From positions 186,001-250,000 of the forward strand of contig NZ_CP065801.1 of assembly GCF_023206215.1 (NCBI RefSeq): a DNA stretch of 64,000 nucleotides, given 5' to 3'. Under the pieces are notes generated by a model, which did not search any database, was not told where the DNA came from, and saw only the letters and a list, made by a program, of their open reading frames with translations. Within the stretch, counting starts at the first letter, position 1, and the number at the start of each line of letters is the position of its first letter. The translations under genes were made by a program, and so were the position numbers. Of the stretch, positions 44,857 through 53,627 are shown piece by piece. This DNA comes from Butyrivibrio fibrisolvens (GTDB lineage Bacteria; Bacillota; Clostridia; Lachnospirales; Lachnospiraceae).

Positions 44857-46002
44857 TTATTCGCCGTATTCTCCATATTCACAGCCGATATGCGTTGCTT
44901 CGATCTCATCTACCAAGACAAGGTCATCACCTTTTTTGTCATAAAGCTTTATGATCCCGTATCCATTACCGCCATTCCACAGGCGATTGTGGTTTTTCCT
45001 GCCGTCAGGTGATTCATAGTTTATGAAGAGCATGTCCTTCTTAAGACAGTGAACTTCTGTCTCCATAACAGCATGGATGTTCTCCTGTCTTACATGCCAG
45101 ATGACTTCGGTTTCTTTTTCCTCAAAACTAAAATCAGTCTTAACATGAAGATGCAGTTTGGAGAAATTAAAGTCGTATTCTTTGCCCTCGTAATACATAA
45201 CTCCAAGAAGGCGCCTGTCAAGGGGCACGAAGTAGATCTTAGGACGTCCGCCGCCTATATCGAAGACACTGTTTGTAAGGAGCCTGCCTGTCTTTTTGCT
45301 AACAAGACAGTTAGATGACAGCCATACCCAAGGGCTTGTGAAGTCCCTGCCCCAGTTCTTGTCAGCGTAGCCGTAGCTCTTGCCGGGAGTTACTATGTAG
45401 GTTCTGCCATTGAAGGTCACGGTTCCGCCGTAGGCACTCTTCATACCCTCAGCATGCCAGTACATTGCAAATGCCTCCATGTCGCGCAGAGGCTTACTTG
45501 CGCCGTATCCTACATTGAAGGCTATCTGCTTGTCTATTACAAGGTCAAAAGATATCTCGCCTGCATCGCACATCCATTCTGGGTGAGCCATAACCTCTTC
45601 TTTTGATATACATATGTGACCCTTAAGTGCAGTCTCACAGGCAAGGCAGTCGTCAGCACTTATCCTGTAGGGAGCGCTTTTATGGATCTTAACATCTTTT
45701 AAGGAAAAAAATCTGTGGAGTTGACAGGCATCTTCGCCCCAGGTTCCGGCCTTGACCATCAGATAGGATGGGTGTTTGCCGGATGCTTGATTGGCCGGGA
45801 GCTGGCCAAGTACAGGCTTATCCTCTGCAAGTGCAGGATTACAGATGAAGAATTCTATAAAAAATGGCTTATCCTCTCCTGTCTCTATGTCCTGCGCAGT
45901 GAACGAATGCCACCACCAGTCATATCCAAGATGGGCAAGTGGACCATGTAGCATCAGTGCATTTCTTCTCTTATTATGGACATTGAATCTATCTATCTTC
46001 AT
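44857..46002 (-). CDS. tocopherol-cyclase-like / CrtC-like protein
   Basis: 381 residues from the ATG at 46002 (MKIDRFNVHNKRR); ATGs 6 and 9 codons upstream are possible. The sequence has the two-lipocalin-domain layout of plant tocopherol cyclase and bacterial carotenoid hydratase CrtC: AHLGYDWWWHSFTAQD near the start, SYGYADKNWGRDFTSPWVWLSS in the middle and a second beta-barrel half at the C-terminus with WNGGNGYG. In heterotrophic anaerobes the substrate is unknown; a hydrophobic lipid is likely. The upstream ATGAGGTTAA resembles the end of the structured repeat. Ends at the strong palindrome. Confidence 0.75.
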   Translation of the reverse strand: MKIDRFNVHNKRRNALMLHGPLAHLGYDWWWHSFTAQDIETGEDKPFFIEFFICNPALAEDKPVLGQLPANQASGKHPSYLMVKAGTWGEDACQLHRFFSLKDVKIHKSAPYRISADDCLACETALKGHICISKEEVMAHPEWMCDAGEISFDLVIDKQIAFNVGYGASKPLRDMEAFAMYWHAEGMKSAYGGTVTFNGRTYIVTPGKSYGYADKNWGRDFTSPWVWLSSNCLVSKKTGRLLTNSVFDIGGGRPKIYFVPLDRRLLGVMYYEGKEYDFNFSKLHLHVKTDFSFEEKETEVIWHVRQENIHAVMETEVHCLKKDMLFINYESPDGRKNHNRLWNGGNGYGIIKLYDKKGDDLVLVDEIEATHIGCEYGEYGE

Positions 46003-46109
46003 TTCCAAACTTAACCTCATATACGACATAACTATTGCTTTTTATTCTGGGGTCCCAACTCGCTTTTCTCAGACATGTGGACTCCGGGCAGAATGAAAAA
46101 CTCCATCTT

Positions 46110-46553
46110 TTATTTTACACAGATATGGATCTGTATATGACCTTCTTCGTCCGTGCCGCTGATACTTCCTATAAGATCAGTATCTTCGAGATCTTTTAAA
46201 GCTTCGCTGTCTGTGAGGATCTTTGGAGTTGTTGTAAATCTGCCGCCATCAGACGTGCCATTATTCTCAATAAAAATGCGGCATTCTTTGCCTTCAAAAT
46301 CCTTGCCCTTAAGGATATATCTTGCGGACAGAGTCCTTAAATTACTGCCTGCATCTTGCTTTTGAGTATCAACGCCGCCGTTTAATATATCTCCATCAAA
46401 TATATCGCTGTGGCAATATCCGTCAAAGAGTATCATTAGAGCTTCGCCATTGTGTCCTTTGACTTCGTTAAACTCTTTTAACAGTACATCTATAGTAAGA
46501 ATTTCTGTGCCTTGATCAAGGCATTCTTTTAAATTTGTAATCTGTGAGTTCAT
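46110..46553 (-). CDS. DUF3237-like beta-barrel protein
   Basis: 147 residues. GVDTQ...LSARYILKG and RIFIENNGT... match the core of DUF3237 proteins (G-x-x-D, SARY-x-L-R, I-x-V-x-N-x-G), which form a small beta barrel. Function unknown. It lies 60 bases downstream of the ABC exporter operon and in the same direction, so it could be co-transcribed. Confidence 0.65.
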   Translation of the reverse strand: MNSQITNLKECLDQGTEILTIDVLLKEFNEVKGHNGEALMILFDGYCHSDIFDGDILNGGVDTQKQDAGSNLRTLSARYILKGKDFEGKECRIFIENNGTSDGGRFTTTPKILTDSEALKDLEDTDLIGSISGTDEEGHIQIHICVK

Positions 46554-46612
46554 TAGATATGCTCCTGCTTTTTATTCTTACTCTATCACTTGAGATTATA
46601 TCTAACAAGCTA

Positions 46613-47290
46613 TTACCATTGCATTTTGCCAACGCTTCTTTTGATCATATATTCTGATAGGCTGTATTTATATACTAAATTGGATATTATAAGCGATACC
46701 AGATTGCCACTTATAAATAGTATGATCGTAGCTATTACAGCTGACCTGAAATCGATTGCCAATAATCTGGAGATTCCAAAAGTGTCGTTCTGAACTATAA
46801 CCATACCAGGAATCATAAATGCGATAAAAAATATAAAAGATGGGGCATAAAACTTATATACTAATGCAAAATATATAAAGCAAAAGAACATAAAAATGCC
46901 TATCTCAAGGAGCGATGTCGACTGGATCATGCGGTTTTCTGCATCAGTAAGACCTTCTACACCATTATGAATAAGCCATACGCGATGAGCGATCACAACA
47001 AGCAGTGACAATAACATCAGTGGAAAGGATACAACATAAGGATATAATACCTGCAGTTTTTTCTTTAAAACTGATGACTGAATAAGGCCTGACATAGAAA
47101 GAGATATAAACATATGTCCTATAGTTATAGGGAATAGGAATATATAAAAGCCTCCGATAAAACTATTTATCGATCTAAATTCAAGTATCATACCTATTAC
47201 AGCTATGACCAGCATAAATGTCAGCTGTTTTCTTACGCAGCTTCCGTATTTTAAAAGTTTCAAACATCTTATAAATGATCTCATTTTCAA
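46613..47290 (-). CDS. membrane protein, probable permease of the GntR-linked ABC exporter
   Basis: 225 residues, five to six transmembrane helices (about 22-40, 45-65, 80-100, 125-145, 150-170, 180-205). It has no named domain. It follows the ATPase and another membrane protein within 10 bases, which is the layout of YtrBCDEF-like or BcrB-like exporters. Assigned as permease by context only. Confidence 0.65.
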   Translation of the reverse strand: MKMRSFIRCLKLLKYGSCVRKQLTFMLVIAVIGMILEFRSINSFIGGFYIFLFPITIGHMFISLSMSGLIQSSVLKKKLQVLYPYVVSFPLMLLSLLVVIAHRVWLIHNGVEGLTDAENRMIQSTSLLEIGIFMFFCFIYFALVYKFYAPSFIFFIAFMIPGMVIVQNDTFGISRLLAIDFRSAVIATIILFISGNLVSLIISNLVYKYSLSEYMIKRSVGKMQW

Positions 47291-47299
47291 AAATCCTCC

Positions 47300-47965
47300 T
47301 TAGCTTCTTCGAGATACCACATCCAAAAAGCTCTTATCATAACTATGACTTGCATGAAGATAACTGATAATAGTTACGATGATCCCCAGTACAAGTGCTG
47401 CTAACATGAATATCCCCAGCTTTAAGGCGTCAAATCTGATACCAAGAGCTGTTAAAAAGGCTACCGGTATAATAGTCAATATAACGAAGGGGGTAGATAT
47501 TATCGGATATATGGTAAAAGTACCAAAGTATCTGACTACATTCACTGCAAGTGTATTCATGGTATATGCTATTAGCACTACTATTACTTTAATTGGTATA
47601 TAATATGGATCATAGTGATCTGCAAAAGCTGTAATAACTGAGCATATGCCGATCACTAGCACATAATGTACAAAGTTTCTGGCATGTTCCTGCATGATAC
47701 CATTTATGAAGGTTCTTTTGCCATAAAATGAGCTTCTAAGGATAGTATTGTGTGAGTCACTGGAGTATGCTCCGTTAAAGCTAAAATAATCTCTGAATAT
47801 CTCTGCGATCATGGTATAACATAATGTTATGCCGGTAGCTCCCTCTACAAGGCCAAGCGTTATAAAAAAGTGAACGACGATGATGACGATAGGGGCAGCT
47901 AATCCGAAGAGCAGTGTATCCCAGATGCTATGATACATATTGTATGTCTTTATAGCGTTTTTCAT
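47300..47965 (-). CDS. membrane protein, probable permease of the GntR-linked ABC exporter
   Basis: 221 residues, six hydrophobic segments; begins MKNAIKTYNMYHSIWDTLLFGLAAP. Coupled to the ATPase by a 4-base overlap (ATGA at 47962-47965). In family terms it resembles the ABC-2-like permeases next to YtrB-type ATPases. The role as transport channel is inferred from order and coupling. Confidence 0.7.
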   Translation of the reverse strand: MKNAIKTYNMYHSIWDTLLFGLAAPIVIIVVHFFITLGLVEGATGITLCYTMIAEIFRDYFSFNGAYSSDSHNTILRSSFYGKRTFINGIMQEHARNFVHYVLVIGICSVITAFADHYDPYYIPIKVIVVLIAYTMNTLAVNVVRYFGTFTIYPIISTPFVILTIIPVAFLTALGIRFDALKLGIFMLAALVLGIIVTIISYLHASHSYDKSFLDVVSRRS

Positions 47966-48891
47966 GATGCTTCCCTCTTATTATTGACGCCTCCTAAAAC
48001 GGAGTACTCTTTCATTATGTGTACTGAAATCTGAGAAAGTGTAGGTCTTTCTACTGCAATATCCATACCTGATAATTTATCGAGATCATCTGAAAGGCAG
48101 ATTCCTTCGAAGCCAAATGAGTTTGTAGAAATATTTCTGATGACTTTTGATGCGTAGCTTTCGTCTTTTTTCTCGCCTTTAACGAGGATATATTTTTCTT
48201 TTAAGTCTTCTACAAAGCCCTGTTCAACTATCCTGCCCTGCTCTACTATAATGACGTAATCTGTGATATTCTCCATATCAGAGATATTGTGAGTTGAGAA
48301 AAGAACACTTCTTTCGCCATCATTCTCACTAAGATAATCACGAAGCATATTGCAAAGCTTATCTCTCATAAGAGGATCAAGGGGTGATGCGGGCTCATCC
48401 AGTAACAGAAGATCTGTATCCCTTGCAAGGATTCCTGCCAGCATGAGCTTTACTTTGTTACCATCAGAGAGGTCTTTGACTTTTTTATTTTTTTCAAAAA
48501 CACCGCCCTGGTAAAGAGCCAGATCGTTGCATATCTGTGTGTATCTATCAAGATGGAAATTGTCGAACAAAAGGCTCTGCAGATCTTCTATCTGACTTAA
48601 AGTCCAATGAGGGAAGAAATAGTTGCCTGTTCCAAGATATCCGATCCTGTTCTTGACATCAGCAATCTTCTCTCTGTCCTTGTCATTGTATTGGTCAAAA
48701 AATCTAAGGCTTCCTTTGTAATCCAGTTTGATACCTGCAAGGATATCAAGAAGCGTTGTCTTACCTGCGCCGTTCTCGCCAATAAGTGCGGTTGCAAATC
48801 CTTTGGGAATCTTAAGATTCTCTACATCCAGTGTGAAATTCTTATATTTCTTGATAATATTGTGACCTTCTATTACATAATTGCATTCCAT
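47962..48891 (-). CDS. ABC transporter ATPase of the GntR-linked exporter
   Basis: 309 residues with one nucleotide-binding domain: Walker A GENGAGKTT, signature LSDGNKVKL (variant), Walker B LLLLDEPASPLDP and switch His in FSTHNISDME. C-terminal about 80 residues extend beyond the domain. It starts 3 bases after the GntR gene. YtrA-type GntR regulators sit in front of such operons and respond to cell-wall antibiotics in B. subtilis. Same control is an inference here. Confidence 0.9.
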   Translation of the reverse strand: MECNYVIEGHNIIKKYKNFTLDVENLKIPKGFATALIGENGAGKTTLLDILAGIKLDYKGSLRFFDQYNDKDREKIADVKNRIGYLGTGNYFFPHWTLSQIEDLQSLLFDNFHLDRYTQICNDLALYQGGVFEKNKKVKDLSDGNKVKLMLAGILARDTDLLLLDEPASPLDPLMRDKLCNMLRDYLSENDGERSVLFSTHNISDMENITDYVIIVEQGRIVEQGFVEDLKEKYILVKGEKKDESYASKVIRNISTNSFGFEGICLSDDLDKLSGMDIAVERPTLSQISVHIMKEYSVLGGVNNKREAS

Positions 48892-48894
48892 AAC

Positions 48895-49272
48895 TTATTC
48901 CTCCAAATCAAGACTTAATAATGTCTGTAGTGTCTGGGTGAGCTCTTCACCTGTCATGCCGGCAAGCTTGGCGGAGTTTATAGCGCTAAGCAGAGCGTCC
49001 TCTACCTTGCGTCTGTGCTGCTCGATGAGCATCTGCGTATCCTGGGCATTGACATAGTAGCCCTTGCCTTGAACTGCTGTTACAAGTCCTTCCTGCTCCA
49101 GCTGTTCATAAGCTTTAAGCGTTGTTATAACGCTTATCTTCAGATCTTTGGCAAGTCCTCTGATAGAAGGAAGATACTCTCCTTGAGCTAGTCTTCCTTC
49201 CAGGATATCTGATCTGAAGCTATCAGCAATCTGCTGATATATTGGTATCCCTGATGACTGTAATATTTTCAT
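48895..49272 (-). CDS. GntR-family regulator, YtrA type
   Basis: 125 residues: winged helix at about 10-75 (PIYQQIADSFRSDI, then GEYLPSIRGLAKDLKISVITTLKAYEQLEQEGLV) and a short helical C-terminus, as in the YtrA subfamily, which lacks the large ligand domain. First gene of the operon with ATPase and two membrane proteins. An inverted repeat (GTTATA-N8-TATAAC, 49352-49371) 80 bases upstream is a candidate operator for self-repression. Confidence 0.93.
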   Translation of the reverse strand: MKILQSSGIPIYQQIADSFRSDILEGRLAQGEYLPSIRGLAKDLKISVITTLKAYEQLEQEGLVTAVQGKGYYVNAQDTQMLIEQHRRKVEDALLSAINSAKLAGMTGEELTQTLQTLLSLDLEE

Positions 49273-49351
49273 TACTTCCTCCGGATTAGCATAGATTGAG
49301 ATTGCTTTGTTCTATAAACAGAAAATGTAAAGCATGTATAACTGTTTATGT

Positions 49352-49371
49352 GTTATATATACACCTATAAC
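49352..49371. promoter_or_regulatory. inverted repeat, candidate GntR operator
   Basis: GTTATA-TATACACC-TATAAC lies in the gap between the divergent GntR operon and the hydrogenase gene. The rest of the gap holds no gene; a TATAAT hexamer at 49474-49479, 100 bases before the hydrogenase, is its probable -10. Confidence 0.5.
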
Positions 49372-49578
49372 AGATTGGTGTCAAGCCATCCCCTGGAAAT
49401 AATTTTTAGAAATAATTGTTAGAACTGATATTTAGAAATGATTTTTAGGGTACAAAACTAAGATTACTCAGTATATAATAGTTTTGTAAACAATTTATAG
49501 TTAATGGCAGATTGGCAACTGCAGTATTAACCTGTTTCTATAAATATCAGTTTTAAAAGCTAAAACAAGGAGATTTAT

Positions 49579-51105
49579 ATGAGTATTCGTGGTATTTATA
49601 CGTCGGTCAATGATATCCGTAAGCGTGTATTTACAGAAGTAGCAAGATTGTCATACAACTATAAAGATGGCGATCTGTCTGAGATGGAGATGATTCCATA
49701 TCGCATAGTCCCCGGTGAAGAGTCCAAATACAGGGAGAGCGTATTCCTTGAAAGGGCTATCGTTAAAGAAAGAATGCGTCTTGCTATGGGTCTGTCCCTT
49801 AGAAGCGCTGCAGAGCATGCTCCGGTATCTACAGGTGCTGAAGAATGTGTTAAACCGGAGAAATATTATCAGCCTCCGCTTATAAATATCATTAAATTCG
49901 CATGTAACAAGTGCCCTGACAATGTTGTTACAGTCAGCAATCAGTGTCAGGCATGTCTTGCTCACCCTTGTCATGAGGTATGTCCTCGTGATGCTATCAA
50001 ATTCGATCACGGTAAATCTGTCATAGATCAGGAGAAATGTATCAAGTGTGGCAGATGTATAGAGGTGTGCCCTTACAATGCTATCATCCGTATGGAAAGA
50101 CCATGTTCCAAGGCTTGCGGAGTTAAGGCTATAGGTACAGATGAACATGGACGTGCAGATATCGATTATGATAAGTGTGTAAGCTGCGGTATGTGCCTTG
50201 CCAACTGTCCGTTTGGCGCTATCGCTGATAAAGCTCAGATATTCCAGACAATTCAGGCTATAAAGAGTGATACACCTGTATATGCTGCTATCGCTCCTGC
50301 TATTGTAGGTCAGTTCGGACCGGATCTTACTCTTGATAAGATGCGCTATGCATTTAAGGCCCTTGGCTTTGAAGATGCTGTAGAAGTTGCTATTGGTGCA
50401 GACCTTTGTACACTTCAGGAAGCAGATGACTTCATCAAAGAAGTTCCTGAGAAGCTTCCATTTATGGGTACTTCCTGCTGTCCTGCCTGGTCAGCTATGG
50501 CCAAGAGAGACTTCCCGGAGCAGGCTAACTGTATATCCATGGCCCTTACTCCTATGGTTCTTACAGGAAGACTTCTCAAACAGCAGCATCCTGACTGCAA
50601 GATCGCCTTTATAGGACCTTGTGCTGCTAAGAAGCTTGAAGCTATGAGAAAATCTGTTCGAAGTGATATTGACTTCGTTCTTACTTTTGAAGAAGTTATG
50701 GGTATGTTCGAAGCTAAGGGTGTTAACTTCGCAGAGTTCGAGACACATAACACCATGCATGGCGGCTCCGGTGATGGTAGAGCCTTTGCTATAGGCGGCG
50801 GTGTTGCCAATGCTGTGGCCAATGTTATCAAAGAAAGATATCCTGACAGAGAGGTTAAGGTAGAACGTGCCGAAGGTCTTGATGAATGTAAGAAGATGCT
50901 GATGATGGCCAAAGCCGGCAAATATAACGGCTATCTTCTTGAAGGAATGGCTTGCCCAGGAGGCTGCATCGGCGGTGCCGGAACTGTAATGCCTATTGCC
51001 AAGTCCAAGGCTGCCGTACTTCAGAACCAGAAGCAGTCAAGTAAAGCTCATGCATATGACAGTACATATGAAGAGTGGCTTGAAGAGCTTGCAGAAAGAG
51101 ACTGA
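49579..51105 (+). CDS. monomeric [FeFe] hydrogenase with ferredoxin-like domains
   Basis: 508 residues. N-terminal about 105 residues are specific to this subgroup; two ferredoxin-like 4Fe-4S modules follow (CNKCPDN, CQACLAHPCHEVCP, CIKCGRCIEVCP, CSKACG and CVSCGMCLANCP). The H-cluster domain has TSCCPAW (298-304: C300 proton relay, C301 ligand), GPCAAKK with C348, and ACPGGCIGG with C459 and C463. All four cluster ligands are present. The PC-AAKK form instead of MPC-x-x-K-x-x-E and the Ala in CCPAW fit group B. It would make or use H2 with ferredoxin. Maturation genes are not in the window. Confidence 0.92.
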   Translation: MSIRGIYTSVNDIRKRVFTEVARLSYNYKDGDLSEMEMIPYRIVPGEESKYRESVFLERAIVKERMRLAMGLSLRSAAEHAPVSTGAEECVKPEKYYQPPLINIIKFACNKCPDNVVTVSNQCQACLAHPCHEVCPRDAIKFDHGKSVIDQEKCIKCGRCIEVCPYNAIIRMERPCSKACGVKAIGTDEHGRADIDYDKCVSCGMCLANCPFGAIADKAQIFQTIQAIKSDTPVYAAIAPAIVGQFGPDLTLDKMRYAFKALGFEDAVEVAIGADLCTLQEADDFIKEVPEKLPFMGTSCCPAWSAMAKRDFPEQANCISMALTPMVLTGRLLKQQHPDCKIAFIGPCAAKKLEAMRKSVRSDIDFVLTFEEVMGMFEAKGVNFAEFETHNTMHGGSGDGRAFAIGGGVANAVANVIKERYPDREVKVERAEGLDECKKMLMMAKAGKYNGYLLEGMACPGGCIGGAGTVMPIAKSKAAVLQNQKQSSKAHAYDSTYEEWLEELAERD

Positions 51106-51151
51106 GTTTAACCTCATGTTTTTTACAAACAAACTTTAAATTAATAAAAAT

Positions 51152-51185
51152 AAAGCGCCGAGGTAATAGTTCCTTGGCGCTTTGA
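51152..51185 (+). terminator. Rho-independent terminator of the hydrogenase gene
   Basis: AAAGCGCCGAGG (51152-51163) pairs with CCTTGGCGCTTT (51172-51183, one mismatch) around an 8-base loop. Confidence 0.8.
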
Positions 51186-51275
51186 TACATTAATATGATC
51201 GTTTATGCAAAAGATATAATAGCACAGGTTATTTTATCAGAAAGACTTTATTATTAAGCTTTTGTTTTGTAGCTT

Positions 51276-51881
51276 TTAATTTGAAGATGATGAAGACGAT
51301 GATGATGAAGCAGAAGCACTCTCCCTGTCTCTTATCATATGCTGAAGTGTTATGAGTATAGCTACGATTATCTTCTCATATTCAGGCTTATATATATCAA
51401 CACAATACTTGTCGTGGATAGACAGCATCTTTTGGGATATAACTGCGATAATATCGCCGTTTTGATCATATATCTCGAAGTTAAGACCCAGTATATTGCC
51501 CTTGAGCTGCCAGCCAAGACCGACTATATTGGTGATATCCTTGATGATATGGAACAGTTCGTTGGACAGCTCAAAGGAAAGACCATCATCCATGGTGATG
51601 TAATGTCTCTCATGCAGGGAAAAGAATTTTTTCTCAATATGAGCAATCTTGCGGTCCTGAGCATCGAATACATCAGTTTTGTCATGAAGTGAGAGAAATT
51701 TAGTCCAGGTATGATATACGATATTCTCATGCTGATCTGTTATATCGATCTTATGATGAAGTGTAAAAACTTTGGTACTTGTAAATAAGGACTTGGCAGG
51801 AGCCCCGAAATGATCTACATTATTGACATTGGCTTCTTGTCCTGCCTCGCGGTATCTGTGAACTTTAGAAAATACACCCAT
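51276..51881 (-). CDS. LURP-one-related (Tubby-like) protein
   Basis: 201 residues. Matches the LURP-one-related family, a Tubby-type beta barrel: FTLHHKIDITDQHENIVYHTW, SLHDKTDVFDAQDRKIAHIE and FEIYDQNGDIIAVISQK repeat the strand-turn-strand pattern. Binding of a membrane lipid is known for Tubby-like folds; here the role is unknown. The C-terminus is a serine run (ASASSSSSSSSSN), unusual for this family. A GAGGTTTTT-type site precedes the ATG. Convergent with the hydrogenase. Confidence 0.85.
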   Translation of the reverse strand: MGVFSKVHRYREAGQEANVNNVDHFGAPAKSLFTSTKVFTLHHKIDITDQHENIVYHTWTKFLSLHDKTDVFDAQDRKIAHIEKKFFSLHERHYITMDDGLSFELSNELFHIIKDITNIVGLGWQLKGNILGLNFEIYDQNGDIIAVISQKMLSIHDKYCVDIYKPEYEKIIVAILITLQHMIRDRESASASSSSSSSSSN

Positions 51882-51936
51882 TTTTTAAAAACCTCCCACT
51901 GGTATATTTGATTTTTTGAGTCATGAGGTACAAAAT

Positions 51937-52008
51937 ATGAGTATAAAGGTCATAAGTAATATCGATTCAAGCCTTCTCGAAAATGAATCTGAATGTGACT
52001 ATGAATAA
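51937..52008 (+). CDS. possible 23-residue small ORF
   Basis: ATG preceded by GAGGT at 8 bases; the frame encodes MSIKVISNIDSSLLENESE plus CDYE and stop. It looks like the beginning of a cut gene or a small acidic protein. Support is only the ribosome-binding site and clean codons, so it is a weak call. Confidence 0.3.
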   Translation: MSIKVISNIDSSLLENESECDYE

Positions 52009-52174
52009 GAGTATTTGACCCGGCTCATAAAGTATATTGATAGTACATATAAGTTGTAATAAGTATAATTGGTATTGGCTTGTACAGCAATACTAATTAT
52101 GTTTGATCAATAAAAAGTATAAGGAGATAAGAGCTGATAGATTCTCTATCAAGGCTCATAAAGGACACGTATAT

Positions 52175-53575
52175 ATGAAGATAAGTCTTTTGAATGATTC
52201 TTTTCCACCGGTTATAGACGGAGTTGCCAATGTAGTCATGAACTACGCTTCTATCCTCAATGATATGGATGGCAACAGTGTTATGGTCGCAACTCCCAAG
52301 TATCCTGAAGCTGATTATTATCAGTACCCATATCTTGTTATCCCGTATCAGAGCTTTGATACAACTCAGATCATAAAAGGATATAGAGCAGGCAATCCTT
52401 TTGCCATAAGAGAGTTTCAGGATATGAAGGAATTCGCTCCGGATATCATACACTCTCACTGCCCTGTCTCATCTACTGTACTTGCAAGGCTCCTTCGCCG
52501 TGATACAGGGGCTCCTATCGTCTTCACATATCACACTAAGTTCGATGTAGATATTGCAAGGGCTGTTAAGGCACAGATAATCCAGAAGGAAGCCATAAAC
52601 GTACTGGTATCCAATATAGAAGCCTGTGATGATGTCTGGGTTGTAAGTAAAGGAGCCGGCGAGAACCTTAAGTCTCTTGGTTATGAGGGTGAGTACCGTG
52701 TCATGAACAATGGCGTAGACTTTGCCAAGGGTTTATCATCACAATCTGCTGTTCTTGAAGCGACTAAGGACTATGACCTTCCGGAGGGTGTTCCTGTATT
52801 TATATATGTTGGCAGGATCATCAAATATAAGGGACTGTCACTGATACTCGATGCTTGCGAGATCCTGGACAAGGCAGGTATGGATTTTAGGATGGTATTT
52901 GTAGGAAGCGGCCCCGATGCAGATGAACTGAAGGCTAGAGCTATAGGACTTGGCGGCAAAGTTATTTTCACAGGACCAATATATGACAGAGAGGTGCTAA
53001 AAGCGTGGAATACAAGAGCTGATCTCTTCCTGTTCCCATCAGTTTATGATACCAATGGTCTGGTTGTAAGAGAAGCAGCAGCATGCGGCCTTGCCAGCGT
53101 CCTTATCAAGGATTCATGCGCATCAGAAGGCATCACAGATGGCAGAAACGGTTATATCATCGAAGAAAGCGGTCAGGCTATGGCTGATCTATTACTGCGT
53201 GTATGCAAGGATATGGACAATGTCCATGATGTTGGCATGCATGCTATGGATGAAATATATATATCATGGGAAGATAGTGTTCATAAGGCTTACGAGCGTT
53301 ATGGCGAAGTCCTGGATCTTAAGGCTGCCGGCAAGCTTGAAGATCATAGGAAGCTCACTGCAAGGCTTGAAGACTACTCGTATCTGTTCGAGAAGTATTC
53401 AGATGTCCTGACTCACTTCCCTTTCGATATACAGGATGATATCAAGGATTTCTCACACGGACTGTATCATGAAGTTAAGAACTTCTCGATTAATTCAACT
53501 AATAAGATCAATGAGAAGATTGAAAAGTTCTATAACGCATATGATAAGTTCATATCTGAGATTGACAGATCTTAA
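52175..53575 (+). CDS. GT4-family glycosyltransferase
   Basis: 466 residues from ATG 52175 (MKISLLNDSFPPVIDG), where AAGGA lies 8 bases upstream; the frame is open 24 codons further but has no site. GT-B fold: FPPVIDGVANV of the acceptor domain, donor-domain VGRIIKYKGL, then FLFPSVYDTNGLVVREAAACG with the E-x7-E pair (E near 306-318). Retaining enzyme; nearest known types are alpha-glucosyl diacylglycerol synthases and related. C-terminal about 60 residues are coiled and charged. Likely operon with the following GH13 gene, 50 bases on. Confidence 0.85.
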   Translation: MKISLLNDSFPPVIDGVANVVMNYASILNDMDGNSVMVATPKYPEADYYQYPYLVIPYQSFDTTQIIKGYRAGNPFAIREFQDMKEFAPDIIHSHCPVSSTVLARLLRRDTGAPIVFTYHTKFDVDIARAVKAQIIQKEAINVLVSNIEACDDVWVVSKGAGENLKSLGYEGEYRVMNNGVDFAKGLSSQSAVLEATKDYDLPEGVPVFIYVGRIIKYKGLSLILDACEILDKAGMDFRMVFVGSGPDADELKARAIGLGGKVIFTGPIYDREVLKAWNTRADLFLFPSVYDTNGLVVREAAACGLASVLIKDSCASEGITDGRNGYIIEESGQAMADLLLRVCKDMDNVHDVGMHAMDEIYISWEDSVHKAYERYGEVLDLKAAGKLEDHRKLTARLEDYSYLFEKYSDVLTHFPFDIQDDIKDFSHGLYHEVKNFSINSTNKINEKIEKFYNAYDKFISEIDRS

Positions 53576-53627
53576 ATACTAAATGAATTAAATATATTTT
53601 TTTACCATATTCTATAAGGAGCGGCCT

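Noticed and set aside
51108..51118. CATGAGGTTAA (minus) after the hydrogenase gene as a fifth full copy of the structured repeat
   Set aside because: Only the terminal 11-mer matches; neither hairpin is present, and no gene starts downstream on that strand.
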